DNA from: Deroplatys truncata | Taxonomy: Eukaryota; Arthropoda; Insecta; Mantodea; Mantidae | Direction of reading: 5' to 3' | Length of the DNA: 64,000 nt | Assembly: GCA_030765065.1 (NCBI GenBank) | Contig: CM060990.1 | Coordinates: forward strand, 494,130,190 to 494,194,189 | Made by a program: the position numbers and the translations under genes | In this document: positions 35,915 through 46,769 of the stretch, piece by piece | How positions within the stretch are numbered: position 1 is the first letter of the stretch | Layout of the letters: the number at the start of each line of letters is the position of its first letter | Notes under the pieces: generated by a model | The model's input: the letters and a program-made list of their open reading frames with translations, nothing else | What the model was told of the DNA's origin: nothing | Databases searched by the model: none

Positions 35915-38400
35915 CCAACACACGGCTTGTGTGAAAGAACAATTAATTCCATTAAATGTGGAAATGTTACAACTTTAGATGAAAGCACTAATAGCGATTT
36001 CACACTACTGCCATCTGAAGAAGAGGAAGAGGAGGATGAAGGTGAAAACAATATGAGACTACACTAAGTTAATGGAAAAAACATTCTGAAAGTTTCGTTG
36101 GTATGGAATTTGTCAGCAGTAGTGAGTTAAGTTTGAATAAAAAAGCAGCAAGGATTGAATGTTTACATAAGGAAATTGCAAGTAGTGGGATTGAATACCA
36201 AATAATTTTGAAAATGAATAAGGCTACTACACTTTATTTCAGAATATTGTAAGAAATCCTACTTTGTAAATAAAAAATGCATATTTCATTACATCATATA
36301 ATATTCACAAAGATCTATATACTGTTTTTACTTATTTTAAGCGTCCTTGCATTTATACAAAACTAAAATATTAGATTGAGAATAATTCATAGTCATTGAG
36401 AGAAGCCAGCAATGTTGGTAAAGCGGTAATGTTCAGGTGTTCATTGTGAGCGAATAAATGCAACAATTCACATCGTTTATGCAGGATGTTCACCAGGCAC
36501 TATACAGCACAACACATATGATGGAAGGAAGGCTATTCAGCAATGTGATAATATAAAGTCGCATTTTATGTTTATCTCTGTTCTCCTCAGTCTTTCTGTG
36601 CACTAGCAATGTTAATTAAAGTGCGAGTTAAGCACAAGTGGTTATCAATTATATTTTTGTTAGTGATACCTTCTCTTGAGTCTTTCTTCAAGTAAAGAAA
36701 ATTATAATCTAAAGAAGCTGTAATCAAGTTAAGGTACATATCGTAAAATGCACATACATTTTCTGCATTATGGTACTTCTTTTTTTATAGGTTGAGCAAG
36801 TTGGTCTATAGTTGCTCTGTAACAAATCTTACAGAGGCCACTGTTGCTTGAACACCCTTCAACATTTAGTTCCCAAAAATGTTAGTGCCAAAGCGCTTCA
36901 TAAACTACCCCATTCTTGGGCAGACAAATATGGAGTTCCAGAACAATATCAAAATACTTAATACGTGTATTTGCCTCATGAGGAATTATAATTAAAGAAA
37001 AAGGATAAGTAGCACAGGCAACGTCATAAGAAAATGTGCAACCAATTCTAGTGTTCAAGCAGAAATTAGTCATAGTAATAGTGATATGGATTAGTAGTGC
37101 AATGCAATCCATTGAGGCTACTCTCTACACAACTGCCTTAAGTGAAATGCTTAATGATTGGTTTGAGTATAATAAAGAAAAAGAAATTAACTAAAATAAA
37201 ATACCCTGAAAGTAAAGTGAAAACCATAGAGAAAGCTCCAAAACAAAAGGTTTTTCATCACACCGATATGAGTGATCCTATAAATGAAACAAACAATGAA
37301 GTCTTAGAGAACCTTAAATAGGCATAAATTGGCGGAGCACAGCAAAACGAAAGTCAATTCCTCACCCTTCTCCCCTTGTCATGGTCCATTAAAAAGATTC
37401 AGGTTATCTTTGCACAATTCACATGACAGCAGAAATGAATAGGAAAGGTGTCTGGTCTGGACAGAAAGATAGGCCAAGGACTTTCAGAGGAAACAACTAA
37501 ATTAGGTAAATGCTTCTGTGAATCAGAAGACTAACAGAACTACACCAGGAGAAAGGATTTTGTTACAGTTAGAGAACATAGCAAAAAGGAGCAGATCTGA
37601 AACAACTATCTGCAGGAAGTAGCACGATTGGAAAGTTAATGCCGTTCTAAGTATTTGTCAATATTATGTTACATTATGTTCACATGTAGCAATGTGAATC
37701 TGAGGAAATAGTACCACAGACTACTAGTAAGTATTTCCATTATTAACCACAGCAGCTTGTTTGACCTACAATTCAAAACAAACATGCGAGAGCACCATGA
37801 GCACATGTTTTACTATCTCCCACACATAAAGAATTTACTTCTATAATTATTTTAGATGAATCCTTTTTCATAATTACAGTAAACTATATGTTTGATTGTT
37901 TCTAAATTATGGAATCTAACCATATATAATACAATTATTTTTCTTAATCCAATACTGCCTACACTTGAAAAAATCTAAACTTCTTAACTTAAAAATAAGA
38001 ACATGTTTATGTACAAGTATGAAATTGCAGTTTAGGGAATGAAAATAGAGCTCAGTTTAAATAATTATATTTAAAGGTTTTAGAAGATAACAGGTTGAAG
38101 CTGGTAATATTAGGAAGATACAATAAATCTGAACAACTTTAATTGCAAAACTCTTGACGTTCTGAATTTTAAGAATTTGCATAAAGCAATATTTCGAGCT
38201 TGTCTCAAAATACAAAAACTTTCCTTTTGTTTAAAAATTAGGCCGATTTTCCTTCTATTTGGACAATTTGAGATGGAATAGCCTGTAAGATAAGAGGAAA
38301 GCCCAGAGAAACAACCACTCAATGTAGAAATTGTGAAACATGTGTGAGCATTTGTATGTAGTCCTCAAAAGTCTGTGCACAGAGCTAGCCTGAAATTAAA
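35915..38400. other. No gene recognised
   Basis: AT-rich. An acidic run of GAAGAGGAAGAGGAGG type at about 36018-36037 encodes glutamate repeats but has no context. Nothing else identified. Confidence 0.35.
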
Positions 38401-38419
38401 CATTACTAAATCCACTGTT

Positions 38420-39155
38420 TCCAAGGTCCTATGTTCTCATCTGCAGCTTCACCTCCACAAACTGCAATTACTGCATAAGTTGATGGCTATACAAAACATG
38501 TTTTCTGTGAATATTCATTGACATTAATGGCAGATGATGAAGATCTGTCAGTCAAATTCATTTTTAGTGACTGACAAGGCAACGTTCCACATCAATCGAC
38601 AAATGAACAAGCAAAATGTTAGGATTTGGGGAAGGGAAAATTCACATTACAATTTGGAGATTGAAGCTGACTCCACTAAGAAAAATGTGTTTTGTGCTGT
38701 TTTGAAACAGTGTATGGTCCATTTCTCTTTCAAGAAAACACTGTCACCAGTATGAGTTATTTTGATATGCTTGCTGAGTGGCTATTTGCACAAATGGAAG
38801 TAGCAAACAAATTTATTTTCCAACATGATGGACTGGCACCTCACTGTATGGAATGTTCTTAATGAGGAACTTCCAGGAAGATGGATTGGACATGCTGGGA
38901 ACCAAGATAATGTCTTCTGCAACTGGCCTCCAAGGTCCCCTTACTTGACTGTCTGCGACTTCTTTTTATGGGATCTCATAAAGAATCTTGTGTACATACG
39001 ACTACCTCAAAATCTGCAAGAGCTCCAAATTTCTATCACTGCCGCTATTCGAGTACATCCCTGTAGATATGTTGGAGCATGTATGGCATGAGTAGGAATA
39101 TTGCCTTGATGTCTGCAGCGTGACATGTAGAGCAGACATTCAGTGTCTTTGAGGT
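38420..39155 (+). pseudogene. Tc1/mariner-type transposase relic (different family)
   Basis: Order of blocks: FLVTDKATFHINRQMNKQNV (first catalytic region, about 38555-38615), VRIWGRENSH, KKNVFCAVLKQCMVHFSF, FIFQHDGLAPH (second Asp, about 38812-38850), NEELPGRWIGHAGNQDNVF, WPPRSPYLTVCDFFLWDL (third catalytic Asp, about 38928-38985) and a C-terminal helix ending VCSVTCRADIQCL. Frameshifts occur after the second Asp region and near 39060, plus stops upstream. The arthropod family with VRIWG and CDFFLWG blocks is clear. The N-terminal DNA-binding part is almost gone and no TIRs were found. Confidence 0.85.
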
Positions 39156-39159
39156 AGGT

Positions 39160-39590
39160 GCTAAAATGTTTGAATTCCTCTTTCTAATGACACCAGTTTC
39201 ATCTAAATCCAGCAACTGTTTATAATGTGTTTCTGCAGACAACCTGTATGTTGTTTCTTATAATCTTCTGCTTACAATTGCCAAAATTTGAAATTGGAGA
39301 AAGAATGGGTTTTAAGGGAAATGCATTTTTAAAGTGGTACTGCAATAAATTGTTACTACTAAACTAGGGAAAAAAAGAAAAAAAAGACAAACCAAGGATC
39401 TTTACATCTACCTCTTATTCACAATTCTGTAGGCTACATACCTCCATACATGTTGGCATGCATATCCTATCTCTCTTTCCTGATTCTTTTACAACTTATC
39501 CACTGAAAAGAATGCCATTTGTCACCTACTGTCATTTTGCTTTAAAAGAAACCTTAAAATGTGAATGTTAAAGGGTAATTATTCCTTTTC
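39160..39590. other. No gene recognised
   Basis: AT-rich spacer; nothing identified. Confidence 0.4.
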
Positions 39591-39599
39591 AAATGTTAA

Positions 39600-40338
39600 C
39601 CCTTCATAGTTGCGATGCAGTCATGCCTGCGTGTGTCTGGAGGTGAGGTAATCTTAGTTACCAATTGAGCATTTGAACTGGCTCTTTCCAATGCTTTGCA
39701 CATCATCAGATATCAGTAGTGTGCAAGGATTCCATTCATAGCTTGTTAAGACATTTTTAAGGAAGATTCCCAGCCACATGTTTATGACATTTTATATGTG
39801 CATATGTGATCAGTTACACCTTTTATAGCTTTTTGATATGGCATTAATATGAACATTGACAGATAGTGAAATAATCTCAATGTTCAATGGATTTAGTGAT
39901 GATTATTTTGATTCATTTGGCTAAGAAGAAGAAAATGATGTAGAAGCTGCTCTGCAACAAGCTTGATTTAAGAACAGCTAAAAAGATGATAGTGATGAGT
40001 GCCCAGATTCACAGCTAACGCATGTTGTTACCAGTATTAGTACTCTCAGTGACAAGCCTGATCTCCATCCAGAGGTGTTTCAAACTTTTATCATATTGAA
40101 AAACTGACAAAGTGAACTTGTGAGTGTGCAATACCAATGTATGTATAAAGCACATAGATTGGTTTTGTACTCAGCATCTTAGGGAATATTTTTCCATGAC
40201 CAGCATAAGTCAAGTATGATCACTTACATTATGCATATTCGTTATAATATGCATAAAGTGTAAACATCATAATATTTTCAATTTTGGAACACTTTTTTAA
40301 CTTTTTCAAATCTGACCACTAATCCTGCACAGGAAGGG
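39600..40338 (+). mobile_element. Deleted piggyBac-like element
   Basis: Starts CCCTTCATAGTTGCG and ends ...CACAGGAAGGG, flanked by TTAA at 39596-39599 and 40339-40342, the piggyBac target. Inside, at about 39880-40080, a broken acidic frame (NGFSDDYFDSF, DDSDECPDSQLTHV) looks like the acidic N-terminus usual in piggyBac transposases. No catalytic domain remains. A 739-bp internal deletion derivative is the simplest reading. Confidence 0.75.
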
Positions 40339-40400
40339 TTAATCCATGTATTTCAATTTCACATTTTAAGGCAAGTACAAATGTATTTGACAATTTTTAC

Positions 40401-41600
40401 AGGCCATGGATAGAAGAAATGGAAAAGAGTGGGCAGATTTTAATGTTAAGTGCTGCAATCCATTCAAACAGAAGACATTCAAAAGTAGAAAGAATAATCT
40501 TTGAAATGTATCCAAATGGATGGATGTGCTCTTTAAATTATGAATTAGAAGATAGTATGAAAATATGTGACAATTGCAGAATAGAAATATTGAACAAATT
40601 TAAGAAGCCTGATTCAGAAATTACAGATGAAACTCAAAACATTTAACACCAGATTAGAGTAACAGAAGTTATGCTGATGAGAAATGTATTGATGGTAATG
40701 CGTGTGTTGATTTAAACAAGTCTTTGGAACTACTGGTGAGTCACCAGTCAAGAAAAAAAAAAAGACTATGTTTAGAATTATATACTAGAAAGAAACCTCA
40801 GGGTTTGAGTTTGTTGGGGCCCAAGGAAAGCAACTCAAGGTAGAGTTAGGGTTAGTATTGGAGATTAAGTACATTTATAAATGTACTTTTAGATTAAGAG
40901 GAATGCTGGCTACCAGTATTCCATACTGCTGGATACCAGTAGTTAAGAGGTTAGTTTTCTTTATATTTTATTTTATTGCTATTTTTAGAAACTGGGTTAA
41001 GAATAAATTTGTAAAATTGTTGCTGTAAATTTGTACAATTAATTGGGTTAATAATAAAATTACTTACTTACTAGAAAGAAGATTACAAAAATTACAGTCA
41101 GCCTGGAAGAGAAATCAATGTCTTTTAAAAATTTTAAGCTTCAAGCATCAAACACTGGGAAGGGAAAGACACTGAACTTGAAATGTTACATCCACCAAAA
41201 GCTAAGCTTTATTCATTTAGAAAGATGGATTAAATGATAGTACTTTATTTCTCTGTTGCCTGCCAGCTGAATGGAAGTTAAAAGAATTGAACAAGAATTT
41301 GAATGTTGAGATACAAGGCACGAGCAGCAAAGCCATGACTTAAAGAAAAGGGTGTTTTAAGTACTCCAGATGCTAAGCAAGGAAAAACAGTGTATGCAAG
41401 TACAGCAGTAGTTGACTTTTATACCAGAGAAGACGTTGGCAGAGGGAAGAAAGACTATTTCAGTGTGGGACAGGGATTCTAAAATTCAAGCGCAGAAAAG
41501 GCTAATTTTGGCTAACCTTCAAAGCAACTTATGCACTCTAAATGAATATCCATTTCATTGTGTTAATCCAAGTTTTCTAAACTGAGACCAAAAACATGTA
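40401..41600 (+). pseudogene. Relic of the unnamed DDE-like arthropod gene family (copy 2)
   Basis: Read across frames: EWADFNVKCCNPFK near 40430, KICDNCRIEILNKFKKP (40563-40610; C..C zinc-like pair), ADEKCIDGNACVDLNKSLEL with a following lysine run (about 40670-40770), an A-rich interruption at 40800-41060 that may be an insertion, then LPAEWKLKELNKNLNVE (41262), KGVLSTPDAKQGKTVYAST, VVDFYTREDVGRGKKDYFSV and KIQAQKRLILANLQS (to about 41540). This is the N-terminal half of the same uncharacterised family as 22500-23792; the VDFYTRED block matches EVYERDGIS there. The nuclease-like C-terminal half is lost at the gypsy boundary. Confidence 0.6.
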
Positions 41601-41697
41601 TCATAAATTTGTTTGTGTTTAACTCCCAGTAAGTAATGCTCTGGGACATTAAACACACCCTACAATTATGAAATATGTAGCATAACTAATAAGCTAC

Positions 41698-42057
41698 TGT
41701 AACAAATGAGAACACCAATTCTACGAAACACTTTATTTAACATTCAATCACTCAGTGTAGCATAAACGTTGCACCTGAGCCAATTGTGACACACACTTGG
41801 AACACAACACAACTGATCTGTTCAAATCACAATTCACAACTAAACTGCTGAGTCACAACTAATACTGAACTGCACTTGCGCTGTCCACTTTTCGCTTCAT
41901 AACTTATAACTCCCACGCAAGAGCAGCCCCTTATATAAGCCCCACATGCAAAGCGGAATGTTCTATAAAGGGAGACTACTATTACATGCTGAAAGGAATG
42001 TTCTGGAACAGGGAAGTGGCACATAATGGGCTATTGTTCCGATGGCCAAAGGCCCCA
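41698..42057 (-). repeat. 3' LTR of the gypsy element
   Basis: 360 bp, with a TATATAA at 41932-41938 as promoter candidate. Compared with the other LTR it contains an extra segment of about 40 bp around 41963-42000 that repeats GGAATGTTCT, and many substitutions, so the insertion is old. Confidence 0.88.
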
Positions 42058-42479
42058 CTCAGCTGTAGGCTCGGGAGGCACATACCAGCAGCCCGCATGC
42101 GCGCAGTCACATTGCTCCTTCCTTTGGGCTGGTCGACCTGACCAGCACTGTCATAGCGAGCTAGACGGTTAGGTTTACCACCAGCATCTTTCCTCGGGGC
42201 AGCCTCTGGATGCGGTAGACTACATCATTGATGTTCTTCACCATGCAGTATGGCTCTTGCCGTGGTTGAAGCTTGGGGCAATGTGGCGATACAATCACAC
42301 CAGGTCACCCCGCTGGAAATCTTGGCTGTTGGGTTGCAAATCATAACAGGTCTTTATCTGGTCGCTTGTCAACTGGATGTGTTAACAAGCCATCTCATGT
42401 ACATCATGAGGTCGGCCCATGAGGCTCTCCACTAAAAGGATTGACAGCTGTTCTGCTGCCCCCCCCCCCCGGGGGAGGG

Positions 42480-43567
42480 GGAGGTAAATATCAGGTTGCT
42501 GAAAGACACAGCTCCTTGCTGAAGACCAAGCTGGCTGGTGTCAACATGGTGGTGTGCATTGCCTTGTGGTAGGCCAGCAAGAAAAGCAGCACCCTGACAT
42601 CCCATTCCCTCTGGTGATTGTCCATGACCTTACTGAAGTGCGTTTCAAGAGTCTTAATATACTGCTCAACCATGCCATCTAACTCAGGTGGAGAGGCACT
42701 GTATGCGCCTTGCGCACTCCAGTGCTTCCCTCACCAGGCTCGACTCAAAGCTGGTGCCCTGATCACTGTGTAGCTCTAACAGTAGCCCAAATTGGCAGAA
42801 CAGTTATTTCACGAGGCAGTCCATGATCATTTTGGCTTCCTGGTTAGGAATAGCATACACCCCCGGTCACTTGAAGTAATCCATGACCACCAACAGCTAC
42901 TTGTTACCCCTGTCGGACATAGGAAACAGTTCACTCATGTCGATGATGCGTTCAAAGGGTGCTCCCATATTATACTGCTGCATGCAACCCTGGCTCCTAG
43001 TAGTGAGCCGCGACTCACTGCATATACATGACATTGGCAGCACCACTGCTCAGCATCTGTCCATAGCCTGTCTAATAACACCTTTGTCGGAGTTTGTTGA
43101 TTGTTCAGTTGGGTCCAAGATATCCTCCTTAAGTCTCTGCAGGTACTTCCTCCAAAACATACATACCTTACTCCAAGGAAGGATCAACTGCTCTCTGGAC
43201 TTTCCGTCAGGTTAATCCCAAACTCTAAACAACACATCTTCCTTGGTCTTCATTCAATCCCATTGAGCCCAGTAGGACTTATACACATACTCCTGGGTGA
43301 AATGTTTTCCTACCTTGGCCCAGTTCCTGCCTCCACTTCTCTCAGGAGCGGCCCCAGGTCAGCATCCACCAGCTGCTCCCTCCTTATGCCTGCTCTAACC
43401 CATCCATCTGAAGTCACATGGACAGCTGAAGCAAGCTCCTTCTCCACCCTAGTGCAGTGGCTACATTCCTCTAGGCAAGGTCTTCTTGACATGGCATCCA
43501 CATTGGAGTGGATTCTCCTCCTCCCATGTTCTGATGTGAAGTTGTACTCTTGAAGCCTCTGAACCAA
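42480..43567 (-). pseudogene. Gypsy integrase, broken
   Basis: The frame at 43567-43310 carries the end of RNase H (GRRRIHSNVDAMSRRPC). After further stops the integrase core reads ERIIDMSELFPMSDRGNKYL-type text near 42940, LLVVMDYFK, a second acidic region LELHSDQGTSFESS (about 42740-42790), then VEQYIKTLETHFSKVMDNHQ (42670-42610) and a C-terminal remnant downstream. Stops and frameshifts throughout. Confidence 0.88.
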
Positions 43568-43631
43568 ACAGGCTGTCTGAACTATAGGTTCATAAAGCTC
43601 AATAGCCAGGTGAGGGCGAAAGGGTCTGTCC

Positions 43632-44310
43632 TCAGGTTGAATGACTGACCATACAGGTACTTATAGAAGTGTTCCAATGCTTCACTAATGCTAGGAGCTC
43701 CCAAAGGGTAATGCAGTAGTTCTGCTCTGCCTTGGAGAGTGTCTTGCTGTAGTGTGCTATTATATGCTCCTGCCCATCCTGGACCTGGGATAGCATGCCT
43801 CCAATAATGCTGCTGCTGTTGTCAATGTCCATGATAAAATCGCAGCTTGGCTGTGGTAAACTTAGAACAGGTGCAATGCAGAGTGCTGACTTAAGAGCCT
43901 GGAATGCATCCTCAGCCTCTTCTGTCCAAATGTAAAGTTGCTGTTCTTCCGTCAGATGAGGGCCTTCGAGATGTTGGAGAAGCCTCTGACAAACCAGCAG
44001 TAGCAGCTGCATAGACCTAGAAAACTGCGCAATTCTTGTTTATTCTTCAGGTGAGGCCAATCTCTAACAGCCCGAGCCTTCTCTGGGCTTGTGGCTACCC
44101 CAGTTGGCAAGACTATGTGGCCCAAGTAGTTAAACTTCTTGCAGAAGAGTTGACACTTCTTCACATTCAGCTTCAGGTCGGCTGCCTCTATAATACCTTA
44201 GTTAGGTTTTCTAGATGGTCTTTGAAGTTGCTGTCAATGACGATGATGTCCAGGTACAGCAGGCAGCCTTTGGAAAGTGGTTAGGTCATTGCAGAGGCCA
44301 AAGGGCATAA
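43632..44310 (-). pseudogene. Gypsy reverse transcriptase (end) and RNase H
   Basis: Begins with VMPFGLCN near 44310, a conserved RT block. The catalytic YLDD block has become YLDI (about 44245-44265, LLYLDIIVI), one Asp codon short, and the stretch before it is shortened. Then come NYLGHIVLPTGVATSPEKA, the connection (LRSFLGLCSCYCWFVRGFSN) and RNase H (FIMDIDNSSSIIGGMLSQVQ, LSKAEQNYCITLWELLALV), ending at 43632. The polymerase cannot work. A frameshift near 43980 separates two overlapping frames. Confidence 0.9.
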
Positions 44311-45060
44311 CCGTAACCTGCTAAATCCCTTGGCCTCTTAAGAATGCATCTTTTCATCTCTGGGGTCCAGAACCACTTGCCATAAGACGCTCTCGTATCT
44401 CGGCGTTACACACCATGTCTCCAAAGGAGAACGCAGCTTCTCGGATGCATAACTGGGCTGGAAGCTCAACAGAGCCTTTTCATCAGCTGTTTAATTGCCA
44501 GTGATATTCTGCAGCATCTCATCTGTTTACAGCCTTGACTTAAGGTGATCACGATAGGCTGCGGCCAAGCGATGGTTCCAAACCGGTTTTTGAGGGCCTC
44601 CCAAATGTTTTCGGACACCGCCAACATCAGGGTTACATTCAGAGCTTCTGCCCCCATCCCTGGAGGCTGGTTATAGCTGTAGAGCCTTCTCTGCTGACCA
44701 CCGGTTGTGGGAGGCAACGGCAACGAATTGTCAATGGAAGACTTCGAAAGATGACGTTGCATCATATTTGGGTAGCTTGACACGCATCAGATGTGTTACA
44801 TCCAGGAGTATTGACCTTCAAGTCCTTAAGTGTTCCATCAAGCATTTTGTCCAGCATGGCGTTCACTTCCTTGGCGCTGCAGTCGACTACTTTCCAGGAC
44901 TCTAAGCCATTCCCCAAAGTCCTCCAGGGTATTAAGACATTGGCCATAGTCTTTCACCTTTCCGCCGAGCTCTTCCACATCTTTTCTTCATGCTGGCCAG
45001 TTATTCGTCAAGTTTGGTCGATAGCTCTGTCTTCATCCTGAACATTTCTCTTTTCATTTC
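44300..45060 (-). pseudogene. Gypsy gag, broken
   Basis: Reverse-strand reading VLIPWRTLGNGLESWKVV (near 44940), then NRFGTIAWPQPIV, QGCKQMRCCRI, and REAAFSFGDMVCNAEIRERL close to 44430, which match the retrotransposon gag pattern of helices (L..RFG, REAAYxF.DGV, I.ERL). Several frameshifts. No zinc knuckle or protease follows; the frame joins reverse transcriptase at VMPFGLCN (about 44310), marking a deletion. Confidence 0.75.
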
Positions 45061-45247
45061 TGCCCCCATCTTATCCATTTCAGAGTTCACTGTCATTATT
45101 TAATTTCATTTATGCATCCTGGAATCCAGTTTTGTCTCCATCTTCCCCATGCCAAATTTAATTTCCATCTCCATCTTCTACATTTTGGCCAATTATTTCT
45201 TAAGCATTTCCTCCACTGTGGCTTTTATATCCCACACCTGACACCAA

Positions 45248-45551
45248 TGTAACAAATGAGAACACCAGTTTATTTATTACTTAGGCACTCAACGTAGCAC
45301 AAACATTATACTTGAGCCACTTTTGGCACACTCAGAACAAACACAATGATCCGTGGAATCACAACTTACAACTGAACTGCTGAGTCACAACTGAAGTGCA
45401 CTGGAACTGTACTTTCCACTTCATAACTTCTTAACTATATTCCCGGGCAAGACCAGCCTCTTATATTGGTCTTGTATACAAAGCGGAATGTTCTGGAACA
45501 GGGAAGCGGCACATATTGCGCCATTGTTCCCACGGCCAGTCAAAGGCCCCA
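45248..45551 (-). repeat. 5' LTR of the gypsy element
   Basis: 304 bp; same start and the same GGAATGTTCTGGAACAGGGA and AAAGGCCCCA end as the other LTR. The TATA region is degraded (CTTATATTGG). Confidence 0.88.
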
Positions 45552-46769
45552 CTTATAAGGAATAAGCGCAAATCAGCATCACGCGCAATTGTCCTATGTA
45601 TTGAATATTTATCTGTTGCACGACCTATTAAAAATTCTTCCATAGTATATGGAAGTGTGTATACAAAATGATTTTAAATCTTTCTTGGAGATTTTGTTGA
45701 CTGGGATTGCCTAATAGTTTTAGGTAAAATGGAAGGTTATTATAAATTTTTATTGCAGAATAGTAACATCATTTTTTAAAAAGTTTTAGGCTACTTGCTG
45801 GTCTGCAAATCACCTGCATGCATTGTGTTGTGGTCATCCACAGCAAGGTTTGTTGTGAAGTTATTGTAATTATTTGAAACATAGCTCAAGAGAGAATATT
45901 ATGTATTCACCAATAATATTAATGTTTTGTTTTTAAAAAAGGATCTACAGAAGTGATGGGACCTAACACCACAAATAATTTGTGTGGCTCTTTTTTGTAA
46001 TATAAACACTTGCTTGCTGTGTCGAATTACCCTAGAAGTTTATTCCGTGTTGCAATACAGAGAAAGTAGGCAAAATATGCTGTTCTTAAGGCATTTTGGT
46101 TAAGGAGATTTTTCAAGTTTCTTAAGGCAAAGCAAGCTGAGCTAAGTTTTGGTAGCATGATTATGTTTTTTTCCAGCTGAGCTCTTCATCTATTTGAAGC
46201 CCAAGAAATTGTGTACCCGACATTTGGTGTAATTTCTTGTACCTCATTGTTAATTCATTTACTTACATATGCATAGTTCTGAATTGAATAAAGTTTTCCC
46301 ACAGTTTAAGGAAAGTTTATTGCACACAAACCAAGTGTTGAGTTGTTCAAATACTTTATTAGCCAAATCTCTTAGTTGGTGTGACTTCGAAGACATAAGT
46401 ACACTGGTATCATCTGCACACAGCACAGCTATTGGGTACATTCAGCAGATCAGGTGCAGCAGGAGTGCTTTATGCAGTGGTACATTCGGGAGCCCTGCTG
46501 CAGTACACTGCTGGAGCAGCGAGTGAAGTGAAGAAATATTTCACTGCACAGGCAGCAGAAAGAGTGGCAGAGTGTTTGCACACAGTACTTAATAGAGGAC
46601 GTATCCTAAGACATATTTGGCAGTAAGGAGCTGCATAAAAGGATGCAGGAAGGCAGCAACATGTATTAGTCTTAGAGCTATTTAACAGACTATTAAACCT
46701 CAACTTCTATAGTATTTATGCTGCAATAAATGTTCCCAAGACCACATGTAGGTACTGCATAACACAAAT

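Larger units (their letters stand above)
41698..45551 (-). mobile_element. Deleted gypsy LTR retrotransposon
   Basis: Two direct repeats starting TGTAACAAATGAGAACACC lie at 41698 and 45248. Between them, on the reverse strand, are gag, the end of reverse transcriptase, RNase H and integrase, in the gypsy order. Immediately inside the 5' LTR (45228-45247) is TTGGTGTCAGGTGTGGGATA, the kind of primer-binding region many gypsy elements have. The protease and the N-terminal half of RT are missing by deletion. No clean target duplication (GCTAC versus CTTAT). It is GC-richer than its surroundings and abuts the 3' end of the minus-strand LINE. Confidence 0.92.

Noticed and set aside
42792..43553. 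Plus-strand open frames up to 150 codons
   Set aside because: Antisense to the gypsy integrase and RNase H, which show family motifs.
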